DNA of 64,000 nt from Branchiostoma floridae (taxonomy: Eukaryota; Chordata; Leptocardii; Amphioxiformes; Branchiostomatidae). Positions 1 to 11,340 of the stretch are shown in pieces. The notes under the pieces are model-generated. The model searched no databases. It was not told the origin of the DNA and saw nothing but the letters and a program-made list of their open reading frames with translations. How positions within the stretch are numbered: the stretch's first letter is position 1; every line of letters starts with the position of its first letter. The position numbers and the translations under genes were made by a program. The DNA is taken from assembly GCF_000003815.2 (NCBI RefSeq), contig NC_049994.1:4406746-4470745 (forward strand), read 5' to 3'.

Positions 1-1255
1 CACCTCTGCCGGCTGAAGTCCTTCCCCAGCTTATGTTACTGGTTTTATGCCACCGGAGGAATCTGCTTGGAGATTAGCTCGGTGGTACAGTCCATCAAAG
101 GACCATTTCAAATGTGGCTGGACAACTGTGACCTTTGCTGATATTGAGGTCGCCCCACTCTAGTCTTTTTCTCACCAGACTCCATTTTGTGTGATAAATC
201 TCCAATGTCAAACAGTGCTGGGGGAAAAGTAGCTGCGCATTTGTGCGCCCTCATTCTTCATTTGGGTGCAAATATCAGTATATTAAAAACAAAGATGCAA
301 AAATCGGTTTTAGAGTCAACATTTTCAAAATGATGAGCAGATTTTTACATTATATGTGATTCCGATATTTCTGGTTGTTCATACCATACAAAAATGTACA
401 TAATCATAGAACTTGCTTGCAATGGCATTTTAATCATACAAAATTATAAAAAGCTAAGCGTAAAATCCTTCCTAAAATCTTTAAGCTATTTTGTAGCGGC
501 AATGCACAATTCTTACGTGAATATGTTTCTTAATCGTTGACATAATTATATATGACCTAACTTCTACTGTAACAGTACAAAACATACATTTTGTTACAAT
601 CTTGCTCTGAGCTTTTGCATGTGAGACACAATGGAGTTTTTAAAGAATTGTTGAAATTATATTGAATATTGTGAAATACATATTAAGTACATCAAACAAG
701 AAATACATGTTCTTACACAATGTATATGGCACAAACATTTCTCTGAGATGGCAACATTTCACAAATATCAAATCTTACAGAATATACAAAACACAAAGTC
801 ATTGCCTATTATCAAAATACATGCAGGATGAAATCAACTGTAACAGTTGGTTTAAGTACCCAACTGCACATATCATATTAAGTAGGTAGCTTTTGCAACA
901 ATTTCTTTTAATTTAAATTTCTTCTGAAAACTAGACTAGCACTAACCACAAAAACTTTGCTTTCCACTGTCTGAATAAAAAAAAAGTATTGGAAATTAGA
1001 TATGTAAATAAATAAAGTTTTCAAGGCCATAGAAATGTAGAGATATTCAACGTTTTCATACAATGGAAAAAAAACTCATCCAACTGATTGGTTTTAGATA
1101 TTTATGTTTATCTTCAGGGAGGGGAAATTTATTGTCTTTGCGCTGTTACTTCCTCTGTTCCAAACAAATTAAATCGATAACCTGAACCCAATGGCCTTCA
1201 TCATGACTACTGGTAACATTATGTAGCAAGTGGTAGGACAGAGCTGGAGGGGCTA
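1..1255. other. Intergenic, no gene recognised
   Basis: AT-rich sequence with short open frames that show no recognisable domain or codon bias. It may include distal 3' untranslated sequence of the minus-strand TMEM169-like gene, whose stop lies at 4145, but I cannot define a polyadenylation site with confidence. No RNA gene was seen. Confidence 0.5.
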
Positions 1256-1831
1256 CGAGGGGCGTTCAATAAGTAATAACTCTGACTCATTTCCCATAGA
1301 AGGAGATTAATGAAACTTGGCACAGTTATTAGTCTTTCTCTTCATAGGAACCACCCAGAGTTATGCATTTCTCCCATCGTTTGATGCAGCTCTGGACACC
1401 GTTTTTGTAGGACACTTCCAGGTTGGTCCTCCAACAGATGCCTGAATGGCGGAAGAGGGACGACCAGGTCTGGGAGCTGTTTCCACAGACTTCCGGCCTT
1501 GTTTGAATTCAGGATGGCAGCGTTTTACAAGGTCATATGATGGGGCATCATCACCATAAGTTTCTTTCATTTCATCAAAAGTCTCCTTTGGTGTGTGTCC
1601 TTTCAAATACAAAAACCGGATCACTGCGCGACACTCAACTGGCTCCATTTCACACCTGGTCCATTTCACACCTAGCTCAGTTCAAACACCAGTAAATCAG
1701 AAACCACAATTAGTTTAGGGCTTGTTTTTGCAACATAAACTATAGAGATATGAATCATTACACATGCAAAATTTCATTTAGATCAAACATCTGAAAGTGG
1801 GTCAGAGTTATTACTTATTGAACGCCCCTCG
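1256..1831 (-). mobile_element. Mariner-type transposon relic with transposase N-terminus
   Basis: A 576-bp element bounded by perfect 31-bp terminal inverted repeats that begin CGAGGGGCGTTCAATAAGTA and run over 1256-1286 and 1801-1831. A TA dinucleotide sits immediately outside each end (1254-1255 and 1832-1833), the hallmark of Tc1/mariner insertion. The minus strand between about 1361 and 1669 encodes a mariner-like N-terminal helix-turn-helix piece that starts near Met-Glu-Pro-Val-Glu-Cys-Arg and includes a PRPGRPSS linker. The DDD catalytic domain is absent, so this is an internally deleted, non-autonomous copy. The superfamily call rests on the TA duplication plus the HTH; the exact family is not known to me. 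Confidence 0.85.
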
Positions 1832-3576
1832 TATATCAATGTGCTTGAGTAAGAATAAACAAAGCAGTTGCTTGCTAGGCTAGATCATATAAAGTAAGCA
1901 TTATGCATTTGCTTGCAAATTTTACCTTTTGATTTACCTTTTGATTTTTCTCCCTTAATCATGATACAAAACTCATTTGCAGCCTTCCAAGCAAAATGAC
2001 ACTTTTTAGGGGTCAGAAGACAGGTCCATATTTCCACAGTCATCAACATTATCTAATGCAAGGTACATTCTACTATCCTTTATATGGTTTGAATTCCTGG
2101 AATTTTGGCATAATTTCTAGGAATGTGAAAGCAGCATATCTCAAATGAGAATTTATGACAGTTTACACTATAATGTTAAATTGGTCGGGCTGGAATTTGG
2201 AACTATCAGTCTCCCACAATGTTATGCAAAATAGATGGGCCTTACTGTAAAAGGGGAAATGTTCACAGATATCTAATTCCTAGCAAGGGATGGCCAGAAT
2301 AAACCCCCGTGACCCAACCTCTGCTTGGAGAATAGCTTAGGCTACTATGGCTGTATTTCAGACTAGTCAATACAGCGTACATAGGCCATTACACAATTTC
2401 TAACTGTCTGGGCCTGACTATGCGTCCTCCACTAGAAAGGCCATTCTGAAGAAAGGCTTGACCAGTGGAAGGGCTGCTAGCAGTGTGATTTAGTCAGGAC
2501 GATGCATACATACAAAATTGTACATGCAACTGTTTTCTAAATGCACTCGGAACTTGACCATTGGCACAGCACTGAACAGGACTTTACCTATTGTGTACAA
2601 TGAGAAGATTATGGTACTCACTTTTGACACCTTCTTTTTTTGGAAGATTCAGACTTGGACGAGTACTGCAAATACACTACCATTCTGTACAACTCAGCTG
2701 CACATATTTAAGCAAGTATCTCACTGGACTGCAAAAATTGTGGCAAATGAAGCAAATATTTGCCAAGGGGTGCAAAACTGCACAAATCTTTTAATCAACA
2801 AAATGGTGCAAAATTGTAAACAATTCCTTTTCGCAAATTGATGCAAATCTCTTTTCTGATCATTAATTTGTGTTTGTACGTTGGATTCTAGTTCAGTGGC
2901 AACACTGCAATTTCCAATAAATTATCCTGTATCAAAACTTAGAATATAACATTTGGCCATTTTGTTGGCTCATCTATTATAGGCTTCATACACAAATGTG
3001 TTGCAATTCAGCATGACTGTAACGCAAAACAGCCACAGACTTGCAAACTATAGCTAGGCACAATTTCGTAGTGCTTTTGCACAGTCCAGTGAGATATCCA
3101 CTAACACTCATTTCATATAAAGTTACGAGTTGGACTTATTATTACAACTACTATTAAAAGTTTCTTTTATTATGGCACCAATAGATGACGTCCCAGCAAG
3201 TACTATGATGGTGATCTTGCTAATTCATTTGCACCTTTTTTAAGAACAATTTTCATTGTACTTTTTTTGTCGCTTCTTCTGGTAAAAGAAAGGCTACTGT
3301 TTCATCCACACAACTATATACTTTGTCCTACATGTACGCTCTCTGTCTTGCTTAATTGACACATTGCACAAGGACTATCTAATACCTATTATGAGAGGCA
3401 CTGTTAAGGTTAAGTCAAAACAGCTGCACAGTAAAAGAAGTGTCCATTCGTTTTCAGACACAAGTACCCCTGTACATAGTAAATATGGTGTAGCAAAAAA
3501 CTTATACAAACTGTTGGTAAGAGAAGTTTCGTACTGTAGTGTATTGTACACATAATGAATATCTGATTATGAGATT
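1832..3576. other. Intergenic, no gene recognised
   Basis: AT-rich sequence with several short frames (for example around 2518-2841) that lack recognisable motifs. A run of short TGCAAA/TTTGCA-rich sequence occurs around 2700-2850. Nothing else stands out. Confidence 0.4.
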
Positions 3577-4084
3577 CACGAGAGGCGATCAATAAGTTCG
3601 CGACCTCAACCTGAAAAAAGGTGCACAACTCCAATCTATATCAATATCCCCCAAATTTCAAATTATTCTGGTCATTACTTTCCAGTCGACATCGTTTTCA
3701 AAATCAGGTATGCATGTATGTAAGTGGCAAAAAACAAGGGAGAACTGTGATACTGATAGGAGCTGTGTGGGTTGCGCCCCTCGTGCTATGAAATCTTCAA
3801 GACATTCTCAAAATGGTATTTTGACTTGAAAGAAGTGGGTATCTGACTTCAAGGAGAGCAAGTTGACCCGCACACATCAGGTCGTAGCTCAATGGTCCAT
3901 GTTTTTCCTTCTCTCATATAAAGTTGCAGGCAACACTCAGCATTGCTTGAAAAGTAATGATCACAATGACTTAGATTTTGGTAGAAATTCATTCAAGGCC
4001 TGATACTAAATGATTATAATTTAAAAATGTGAGTTTTGCACCTTATTTTTGTGAGATAACAAACTTATTGATCACCCCCCTCCT
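3577..4084. mobile_element. Possible degenerate mariner-like MITE
   Basis: The left edge carries GAGGCGATCAATAAGTTCG and the right edge carries AACTTATTGATCACCCCCC, an imperfect inverted repeat around the core GATCAATAAGTT. The core resembles the terminus of the mariner relic at 1256. No open frame survives inside and the target duplication is unclear, so the exact ends are approximate. Confidence 0.45.
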
Positions 4085-4144
4085 AGCTTGAAGTACTTTG
4101 CCTCTGTAGACAGTTGCACAAGTTGTAACGTTGATACAAATTAT

Positions 4145-5086
4145 TTACACTGTAGATTCCGAGTGTGGTGGTGGGCTTGCTGGGTCTTGTTGCGCTAAGG
4201 TTTCTCCCTCGGGGGTCGTTAGTTCAACAACGTCGTACGGCGAACAACTGTCCAATCGCAACTTGCTACACATCCATCCGAAGAAACCTTTCTCGAAGTC
4301 GCCGACGTCCTCGCGCCAACTGTCGCAGTACCATGACAACTGGACGCACGCCGAATATCCTCCGAGACTGAGAGACACGACCACGATCAAAATGGGGTAG
4401 AACAGAATCAACAGCGGACATATGCTAACCTTATGGAGAAAAGTCCTCTCTTCGTTGTAGTGGAGGAATATGTTGTACCACGTGATGGTCCCGTAATAGA
4501 ACGCGACGAAGAACGCGATCACAAACACGACAGGAAAGCACAATACACTCCATATGAATATATGGATGCCTTTGTTGATACCCCAAATACAGTCGTCTTT
4601 CGGGGTATTTTCTTCTTCTTCTTTTTCCTCGCTTATCGTGCTCAGCTCCGCAATTTCTTTATCCGTCAGGTCAAGCTGAATGTCGACCATTTGACCCCGT
4701 TTCTTTCCACGCGTGATTGTCCCCGTGAGCGTCACGGTTCGGTAGTTTGAATGGATCTGGTTTAAGTCGGTGACGGGTGATTGGTTCGTCAGCCTCAGCG
4801 TTTGGCTGTGATTGGCTGGCATGATCGGGTGTTCGTTGAGGTTTAGTACGCCGCTGATCGTGGGAAGCGTGCTGGAACTCCCGGCCTGGGCGCCCATCTC
4901 CCGACCTTCGTGAAGGCAGTTGTGGAAGTTCGTCGGGCGCGGGATTCTTTCCTGTTTCATCTCCAAACTCTCCACGCTCTTGTTCTTGGGATGACTGACG
5001 CTGAAGCTGCTTGTTCCGCTGAGTGATTCGCTCTCTGTCGTAGGCGATCGATCGGCATGCCTGGTTTTCTGCGTAGCTTTTGGCAT
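4145..5086 (-). CDS. TMEM169: TMEM169-like two-pass transmembrane protein
   Basis: A single coding exon gives 313 residues from ATG at 5086 to the stop at 4145; the frame stays open upstream, but with no earlier ATG. The N-terminal third is polar and of low complexity. A conserved block reading VTLTGTITRGKKRGQMVDIQ occupies residues about 118-137, followed by an acidic Glu-rich stretch. Two hydrophobic segments span about 173-199 (containing FPVVFVIAFFVAFYYGTITW) and about 220-243. Between them lies YNEERTF, typical of TMEM169. The tail is Ser/Pro-rich and ends in S-T-V, which matches a class I PDZ-binding pattern and, from memory, the human C-terminus. The family has no well-established biochemical function. 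A 3' splice site just upstream (exon edge near 5148) suggests a separate 5' untranslated exon, which I did not locate. Confidence 0.88.
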   Translation of the reverse strand: MPKATQKTRHADRSPTTESESLSGTSSFSVSHPKNKSVESLEMKQERIPRPTNFHNCLHEGREMGAQAGSSSTLPTISGVLNLNEHPIMPANHSQTLRLTNQSPVTDLNQIHSNYRTVTLTGTITRGKKRGQMVDIQLDLTDKEIAELSTISEEKEEEENTPKDDCIWGINKGIHIFIWSVLCFPVVFVIAFFVAFYYGTITWYNIFLHYNEERTFLHKVSICPLLILFYPILIVVVSLSLGGYSACVQLSWYCDSWREDVGDFEKGFFGWMCSKLRLDSCSPYDVVELTTPEGETLAQQDPASPPPHSESTV

Positions 5087-5148
5087 CTTTATCAAATTTG
5101 GCACGGTGATGCTTGAGAAGTCCACACTCTGTCACCCGTCTACATTAT
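5040..5148 (-). promoter_or_regulatory. Putative 5' UTR of TMEM169-like gene with minimal ATG-TAG uORF
   Basis: On the minus strand a polypyrimidine tract and CAG end at 5149, giving a likely exon start at 5148. Shortly inside the exon, ATG (5145-5143) is followed directly by TAG (5142-5140). This is a start-stop upstream element 54 nucleotides before the main ATG at 5086. Minimal uORFs can stall scanning ribosomes, but a role here is inference. Confidence 0.4.
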
Positions 5149-5991
5149 CTGCAGAAAAACATAGAATCCAAAATGAAAATAGCTTGCATTAGAACACCGT
5201 AATTGGAACATATTTCACTCTTAAAATGACATTTGGAAGGAAATCTTCCAAATTAGCTGGTTTAGAAGATTAAAACAGACAACTGCGTCAAATTAGGCTC
5301 CAGTCTGTCTTATCTATGTGGCTGCCATGCCAGCCTTCATTAATGCATGTATCAATAACTAGGTAAGAAAGAAAAAATATTACATACATACACACATACA
5401 TATTCATACTCTTTATTGAGAAAAGAACAAACTAGCTTTATTGTCTTTTAAAGTCTTTAGGAAAAAGTCTGCAGTTATGAAAAAAGCTGCTAGGAGGTTC
5501 AAAACCTACTGTTATTACTGATATTTTCAATGTACTGTTATGTTCACGGTTTTCACAGTGACAACTGTAACGTGAACTTATCATTACTGATAACAAATAA
5601 TTCACAGACTTTTTTAATGTGCACTTGCCGTGACAGTGAACATTTAGTTCCGAGAACAAGTTAAATTTTCTCAGACCGTGAAAGTTTGGTGCCGAGAAGA
5701 CAAAGTGAATTACAGTATACCCCTTTGTACCAGCCACCTGAAAATCACTACCATAGCACATTCATAAAACAAGATATCAAAACCATAGGATCTACTGCAG
5801 TACCATGGAAAGCCACCTTGGGTAAAATTAGTATTTCTTCATTTTGCCGACACCTACCAACATATCATAAAGATCCGTCCATAACTAGACTTATTCTGTC
5901 CATACACAGACATACATTGTACACGCAGGAAATCATTATCGACCTTCTTGGCAATGGTAATAACAAGCAATACTACATATTACTAGTAGAT
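5149..5991. other. Intergenic with degenerate inverted-repeat element
   Basis: Between about 5520 and 5710 lies a sequence containing TTTTCAATGTACTGTTATG and ending GTGAATTACAGTA; a near-identical copy occurs at about 36205-36410 in an MLX intron. This is an interspersed repeat family with GTGAAC-rich internal sequence. No gene is visible. Confidence 0.5.
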
Positions 5992-6343
5992 CAGGGCTCT
6001 AGCCAGGTCGAATTTCTTTTCCGTCAGCCAATTCCAGTCGTCGTGAAAACCGCGAAAACTTATTTTCCCATGACACTACAAAGTGGTAAATGTTGCCATT
6101 GAGACCCTGAAGAACCGGTTTTAATGAGATTATCGTATGCAAAAGAGCGCCGACACACATTGTCAACAGTCATAACAATAGCGAAACAAACAGTGTGCGG
6201 CTTTTACGACCGTGGACGGCGTCCCCAACCCGCCTGTAGCTTCCACCAAGGATTTTTGTCCGTCAAGGTTGACGGATTGCTTTTAAAATTTTTCAGTCAG
6301 ATGCAGCAAATTTCCGTCAATTGACGGAAAAACGGACGCTGGC
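5992..6343 (-). mobile_element. hAT-like MITE, truncated by assembly gap
   Basis: Starts CAGGGCTCTAGCCAG and is close, in opposite orientation, to the complete 346-bp copy at 46510-46855. It includes the subterminal palindrome TTCCGTCAATTGACGGAA. The last roughly ten bases expected from that comparison, the far terminal repeat, fall into the N gap at 6344. Confidence 0.75.
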
Positions 6344-6443
6344 NNNNNNNNNNNNNNNNNNNNNNNNNNNNNNNNNNNNNNNNNNNNNNNNNNNNNNNNN
6401 NNNNNNNNNNNNNNNNNNNNNNNNNNNNNNNNNNNNNNNNNNN
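6344..6443. other. Assembly gap (100 N)
   Basis: Exactly 100 Ns, a conventional placeholder for a gap of unknown size. It begins inside the right end of an hAT-like MITE. Confidence 0.98.
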
Positions 6444-6507
6444 CAGGCAATAAAACTCATCAATGTCCATTTTGCTGAAGCCGACATGATTCTTGTTGAT
6501 AGTAAGG

Positions 6508-6537
6508 CCCCCCCCCCCCCCCCCCCCCCGGGGGGGG
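6508..6537. repeat. Homopolymer C run followed by G run
   Basis: About twenty consecutive C are followed by a run of G. Such a run can cause sequencing error, so the exact length should not be trusted. Confidence 0.8.
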
Positions 6538-6539
6538 TT

Positions 6540-7985
6540 CTGTAGATCAGCGCTGATGCCTGTGTGTCATTTGTTACATTTTGATTTACACACTCCGCTT
6601 TGAGGCACTCATATTCCTAATCCTGACTAAATGATATTAACGTAGATAAAGAATCTTTCCACATTTTTCATCTGTTCTTATAATCATAAAACCTTCACAA
6701 TACATAATGATTCAATACAGACCCTGCTAACTTGCTAACAATATACAAAATGTATGTCCTGCAATAAATACTAGGAAGCCATTCAATAACTTTCCAAAGC
6801 AGTAAATTGAGTGCTTCTATAAGGTTCTTAAAATGTGGGTACATTTATCATTTTAATTGCAGCAAGATTCATATCACGAAAAGACATAAATAAGCTACTG
6901 TAACAGTAACTGTACAGTATAGTAGTGTCTGTTTACTTTTCTTAAGCTGACTTTTTTCAATTTTTTTGCAAAATCTTTTTTCCCTGTTGTTTCAGATTTT
7001 TTTCTGAAAAAAAATCGGAGAACCAACAAATTAAATTTTTGTGGCCTCACAAGAAAATATATTCAGAAGAATACATTTACATGAATCTCCAGAGAATAAA
7101 ATCTAATATTTCATCTTGACAATACTCATTATGGATCAAATATCATTGATCGTAATCTCAGATTATTCAAAGGCCTTGATAGAAAGTTGAATGGTTGATT
7201 TGAATGTTATAGCAGTACTACGTTACTTTTGATCAGATATGGGTGAAATCATCATACAGCTTCCATACAAATCATATGAGCTACTCGTAATATCACCATA
7301 ATCTAATTTTCAAACCAGACAGTACATGTATCAGTTATCTAATATTTGCAAGCCAAATATGACTGTTGAAATTGAAATGACAAGAAATTGTAGGAGACGT
7401 ATGCAGCATTTCTTGATTATACCATGACTTTTTTTGATTGTGAAAAATTATACATGGCATTTCAAACAGTTTCTTCCTGCTACTCAGTATTTTTGGGAAA
7501 CTCTTGCTGTGTTATGTGTAAATGCGTACTAAGTTTGTTGCAATTTGATTTCATGTTGGGTAGAAAATGGAGTGTTTGTGGGAGTTTTAGGATCGTGATT
7601 GAAAAAAGGGGGTAGGCCAGCATTTTTGTAATGGTTTTAGATGTGCGTACGCGTGAAGAGAATCGAAACAGCAAACATTATACCACTGCAAAAATGTAAA
7701 CATTTACAGTATCTGCAAGGACAATTTGACTTTTTAATTTTTTCTTAAACAGACTTAAGTTCATCTTCAATAGCCCTCCAGGGTTCTTTTTTAGCATAAC
7801 GCACCACTATGCTAAATTTGTGACCACCAAGCTGAAATGAGGACCACTATGCTAATTTCAACATTTACTTGTTGAACAACATCAATCAAATATGAAAAAT
7901 GATGATATACCACTCCAAACTGAACAAAAAATCCTTCAAATTACATGTGATATTAATAGAGTTAACTCACCTCAAAGGTACCTTA
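6540..7985. other. Intergenic, no gene recognised
   Basis: AT-rich sequence. Around 7010-7050 the text ACCAACAAATTAAATTTTTG followed by TGGCC resembles one terminus of the PIF/Harbinger-like MITEs described below, so a fragment of that family may be present. No coding signal was recognised. Confidence 0.4.
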
Positions 7986-8347
7986 GGCAACACCAATTTA
8001 ATTTCTTGGTTCACAGATTTTTTCATAAAAGATATGGAGCGAGAGGGCGAAATAAAAATAAAAATAAAAATTGTAAAATGGTTGGGGTAAAGGTAACGGC
8101 TAATCCAAAACATAAAGAAAAAAAGTTTTCAGCTTGAAAAAAGTACAAAAACACTATCATTGTACAGTAACACCACTTGTACCCACACTTTAAGGATACT
8201 ATACAGGCCAATTTGCTACACCAGAAAGCTGGTGAATGGTTTCATTAATGGTGAAAATTTGCTGAGTGGTAATTTCTATTTTTATTTTGTTTTCCAAAAA
8301 ATAGGAGCGAGCGAATCTGTGAACCAAGAAATTAAATTGGTGTGGCC
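7986..8347. mobile_element. PIF/Harbinger-like MITE, copy 1
   Basis: Terminal inverted repeats begin GGCAACACCAATTTAATTTC on the left and end with its near complement ending GGTGTGGCC on the right. The element is flanked by the direct 3-bp duplication TTA at 7983-7985 and 8348-8350, the TWA target typical of PIF/Harbinger. Length 362 bp, no transposase. Confidence 0.75.
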
Positions 8348-8563
8348 TTACAATGCCAACTTTTTACTCTCTTCAAAATCTCACTGCAGAATGGCCCCCT
8401 TACACACCACCCCCCAGGTTGGTCACTTTTCCCTTACCATTACGCTAAAATAAAATCCTGGCTAGAACCCTGCCATCAGTGATATAATCACTAAGTGATT
8501 GGCTGGGAAGGCAATAAAGACCCTCATGTGCCCTTACACAATTTCCCAAGCATGGAAATCAAG

Positions 8564-8763
8564 TACTGTAAATGCAGAAACTTTTGCGGAGGTTTAACGT
8601 TCGCAGTTTTCGTGGTGACCACTTCACCAACTTAAAACCACTCCCATGGCAGTAAGAGACTACAGTGCATCAGGTGCTACCGCAAACTTAAAACCACTGC
8701 AAAAGTCCTTTTTCCCCGCTACCGCGAAATTTAACCCCCGCAAACTTAAATGCATTTACAGTA
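8564..8763. repeat. TACTGTAAATGC inverted-repeat MITE, copy A
   Basis: A 200-bp unit running from TACTGTAAATGCAGAAAC to TTAAATGCATTTACAGTA. The interior shows paired runs such as GTTCGCAGTTTTCGTGGTGA and ACCGCGAAATTTAACCCC, which can fold back. Further copies lie at 18655, 24723, 27390 and 50471, with decayed ones near 9320, 20037 and 23447. Confidence 0.75.
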
Positions 8764-8974
8764 TTTCGATCCCGCAATGCAGCCAACCTAACATGATTAG
8801 GCTGTGCAGGAAGTTATATACTGAATCATCTTTTTGCTTAGAGGAGGCAATGCATGAAAATGAAATCACAAATATTGTCACGCTTGACCTACAACTTGCT
8901 TCACGTGAACTTTACGTAGCAGATACATGTCAATTCTTTTACAATTTACTTCTAACCCTTCCCAGGGTGTAACG

Positions 8975-9253
8975 CTACTTCACCTTTTTCTACCGGGTAA
9001 CCCTTATCCGTTGTTTTTAATAACTGGGTATTTAGGGATATCAAGTCGATGGACAGTGGTTTCTAACTACAATATTTTGAAACTACTGTACTGCATAAGG
9101 ATCAGAGGACTGATGGAAAGTTTGTTAATAAGTGCTTTATTTTTGTGTACAGAGATATAGTTTAAAATTGTAACAATGTTGACTACCGTCACAGATTAAC
9201 TTACATTCAAGTATAACAACGCATATAGGTTACCCTGTGGAATAAAGGTGAAC
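8975..9253. mobile_element. Inverted-repeat element (GGTAACC family), copy 1
   Basis: The left end reads ACTTCACCTTTTTCTACCGG and the right end reads GGTTACCCTGTGGAATAAAG followed by GTGAAC, an imperfect terminal inverted repeat. A second copy with the same internal TATCAAGTCGA motif lies at 15437-15642. The superfamily is unknown. Confidence 0.55.
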
Positions 9254-9320
9254 TAGAATTACAACATTTAACCTTATTTTTTCATGATGATGCACCGTAA
9301 GAAGACAGAGTAAAAGGAAA

Positions 9321-9468
9321 TAACTGTAGAAAACTTAAAACTGGTGTTTCCTTCACCGTACGGTCTTACATTGTTACAGTGAATCTAAAACCACTATGAA
9401 CACTCCATGCCAATGTTCTCCCTTCAGCAAAACTGAATTGCAACAAACTTAAGGCATTTACAGTATTT
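9321..9468. repeat. Decayed TACTGTAAATGC-family copy
   Basis: Partial similarity to the family seen at 8564, ending CTTAAGGCATTTACAGTA. Left end is eroded. Confidence 0.45.
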
Positions 9469-9556
9469 TTGAGCCACCGGTAAAATCTATAAGCAGTACT
9501 GTTACATGGCATTGCAAAGAATGCATGAAAATGACTAGAAGTTTATCTCCTCTCAG

Positions 9557-9872
9557 GGCTCAAAATACCACGTGCATATGCAGGTTAGTGCAGGTAAAAT
9601 TGGAGCTGTGCTGGTATTTTTGGTGTCTAACTGCAACTAACCTGCACTAGATCAAGTACTGGGTTTTATACATGAATGTCCTATGATGCAGGTGTATATG
9701 GATTGTTATTAGCTGCATTGACTGTTACCACCTACAAAGTATCAAAGAAAAAAATAGCAATGATAACTTAACAATTTTAGTATGATCCATATTTCCAAAA
9801 TTCTGAGTGGTGCAGGTAGAATTTGTCTGGTGCAGGTAATTTTCAATGCAGAAAAACGTATTTCGAGCCCTG
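9557..9872. mobile_element. hAT-like inverted-repeat element (CAGGGCTCGAAAT family)
   Basis: The ends are CAGGGCTCAAAATACC and GTATTTCGAGCCCTG, about 15 bp of near-perfect inverted repeat. Internal GTGCAGGT motifs recur. The flanks show no exact 8-bp duplication. A related, larger element spans 20844-22984. Confidence 0.6.
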
Positions 9873-10214
9873 CTTCTTCACTGGAAACAGTTGAACAATG
9901 ATGATAAAAACTTTCCAAGCTCTTTCCCCTTGACATTGAATTTCTGTCTTGAAAATGCTGAAATTGCTTAGCTGTCTCAGACAGAAAAATGATAACGTTT
10001 CCACATTATCGATGTTCACAGCAATATTAAAATTTCATGATCCAAAGACAAATGGTCAATTTGCTCAAAATATGTCCCAAAGCACAAATAGCGGTTGATC
10101 TAATAACACGGTCTAGAAACTCAGGGCTAAGTGCAGGACAGACACGATTTATCAGTCTGCCAAACAGTGTCCACAGGGTGAAGTAGTGATACTACTCTAA
10201 AGCCACTTCAGATT

Positions 10215-11340
10215 GGGATGTCCCCGTAGCTCCACCGGTAGCACTCAATATGATACTTGTATTGACATTTCCTTCATTTGAAGGCTTTCAGTACCAAGGA
10301 GAGGACCATTTAGTGGTATAGAAGCAACTTTTAGGGATGTCCCTGTAGCACAACTGGTAGCACTCAATATGATAGAAGGCATTGGAGGTTAACTTGACAT
10401 TTCCTACATTCGAAGGCTTTCAGTACCAAGGAGAGGGCCATTTAGTGGTATAGAAGCAACTTTTAGGGATGTCCCTGTAGCACAACTGGTAGCACTCAAT
10501 ATGATAGAAGGCATTGGAGGTTAACTTGACATTTCCTACATCCGATGGCTTTCAGTACCAAGGAGAGGACCACCTTTGACTAGTAGTATAGATGAAACTT
10601 TAGGGATGTCCCTGTAGCTAAACTGGTGGCACTCAATATGATAGAAGATATTGGATGTTGCTTGACATCCAGGACCATTAAGTAGTAAAGAAAGAACTTT
10701 TAGGGATGTCCTGATAGCTCAACTGGTAGTACTCAATATGATAGAAGGTATTGGAGGTTAACTTGACATTTCCTACATTCGAAGGCTTTCAGTACCAAGG
10801 AGAGGACCATCTTTGACTAGTAGTATAGATGAAACTTTAGGGATGTCCCTGTAGCTAAACTGGTGGCACTCAATATGATAGAAGATATTGGATGTTGCTT
10901 GACATCCAGGACCATTAAGTAGTAAAGAAAGAACTTTTAGGGATGTCCTGATAGCTCAACTGGTAGTACTCAATATGATAGAAGATATTGGAGGTTGACT
11001 CGACATTTCCTCAATCTGAAGGCTTTCAGTACCAAGGAGAGGACCATCTTTGACTGGTAGTATAGATAAAAACTTTTAGGGATGTCCCTGTAGCTAAACT
11101 GGTGGCACTCAATATTATAGAAGATATTGGATGTTGATAACCTTCATTTGAAGGCTTTCAGTACCAAGGAGAGGACCATCTTTGACATGTAGTACAGAAG
11201 AAAACTTTAGGAATGTCTTTGAAGCTTAACTAGTACCTGTCACACAGTCGAGCTCCTTCTTACAATTAGTAGGAAACTGGGAGACCTTGTTTCTGATCCT
11301 GGGTAGGGCATCTCGCTTGGGGCTGTACCTGTCTATTAAA
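10215..11340 (+). repeat. Tandem array of SINE-head units
   Basis: Eight or nine diverged units each start with GGGATGTCCCTGTAGC followed by a tRNA-like A box (AACTGGTAGCACTC) and later share GGCTTTCAGTACCAAGGAGA. Unit starts at 10333, 10465, 10602, 10702, 10839, 10939, 11078 and 11208 give spacings of 132, 137, 100, 137, 100, 139 and 130 bp. The pair at 10602/10702 recurs 237 bp later at 10839/10939. The array ends in a SINE tail containing GATCCTGGGTAGGGCATCTC near 11300. The same units occur in reverse at about 19080-19505. Confidence 0.8.

Noticed and set aside
4671-5135. 154-codon minus-strand open frame
   Set aside because: It overlaps the TMEM169-like coding exon in another frame and encodes low-complexity polar sequence. 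A shadow of the real gene.
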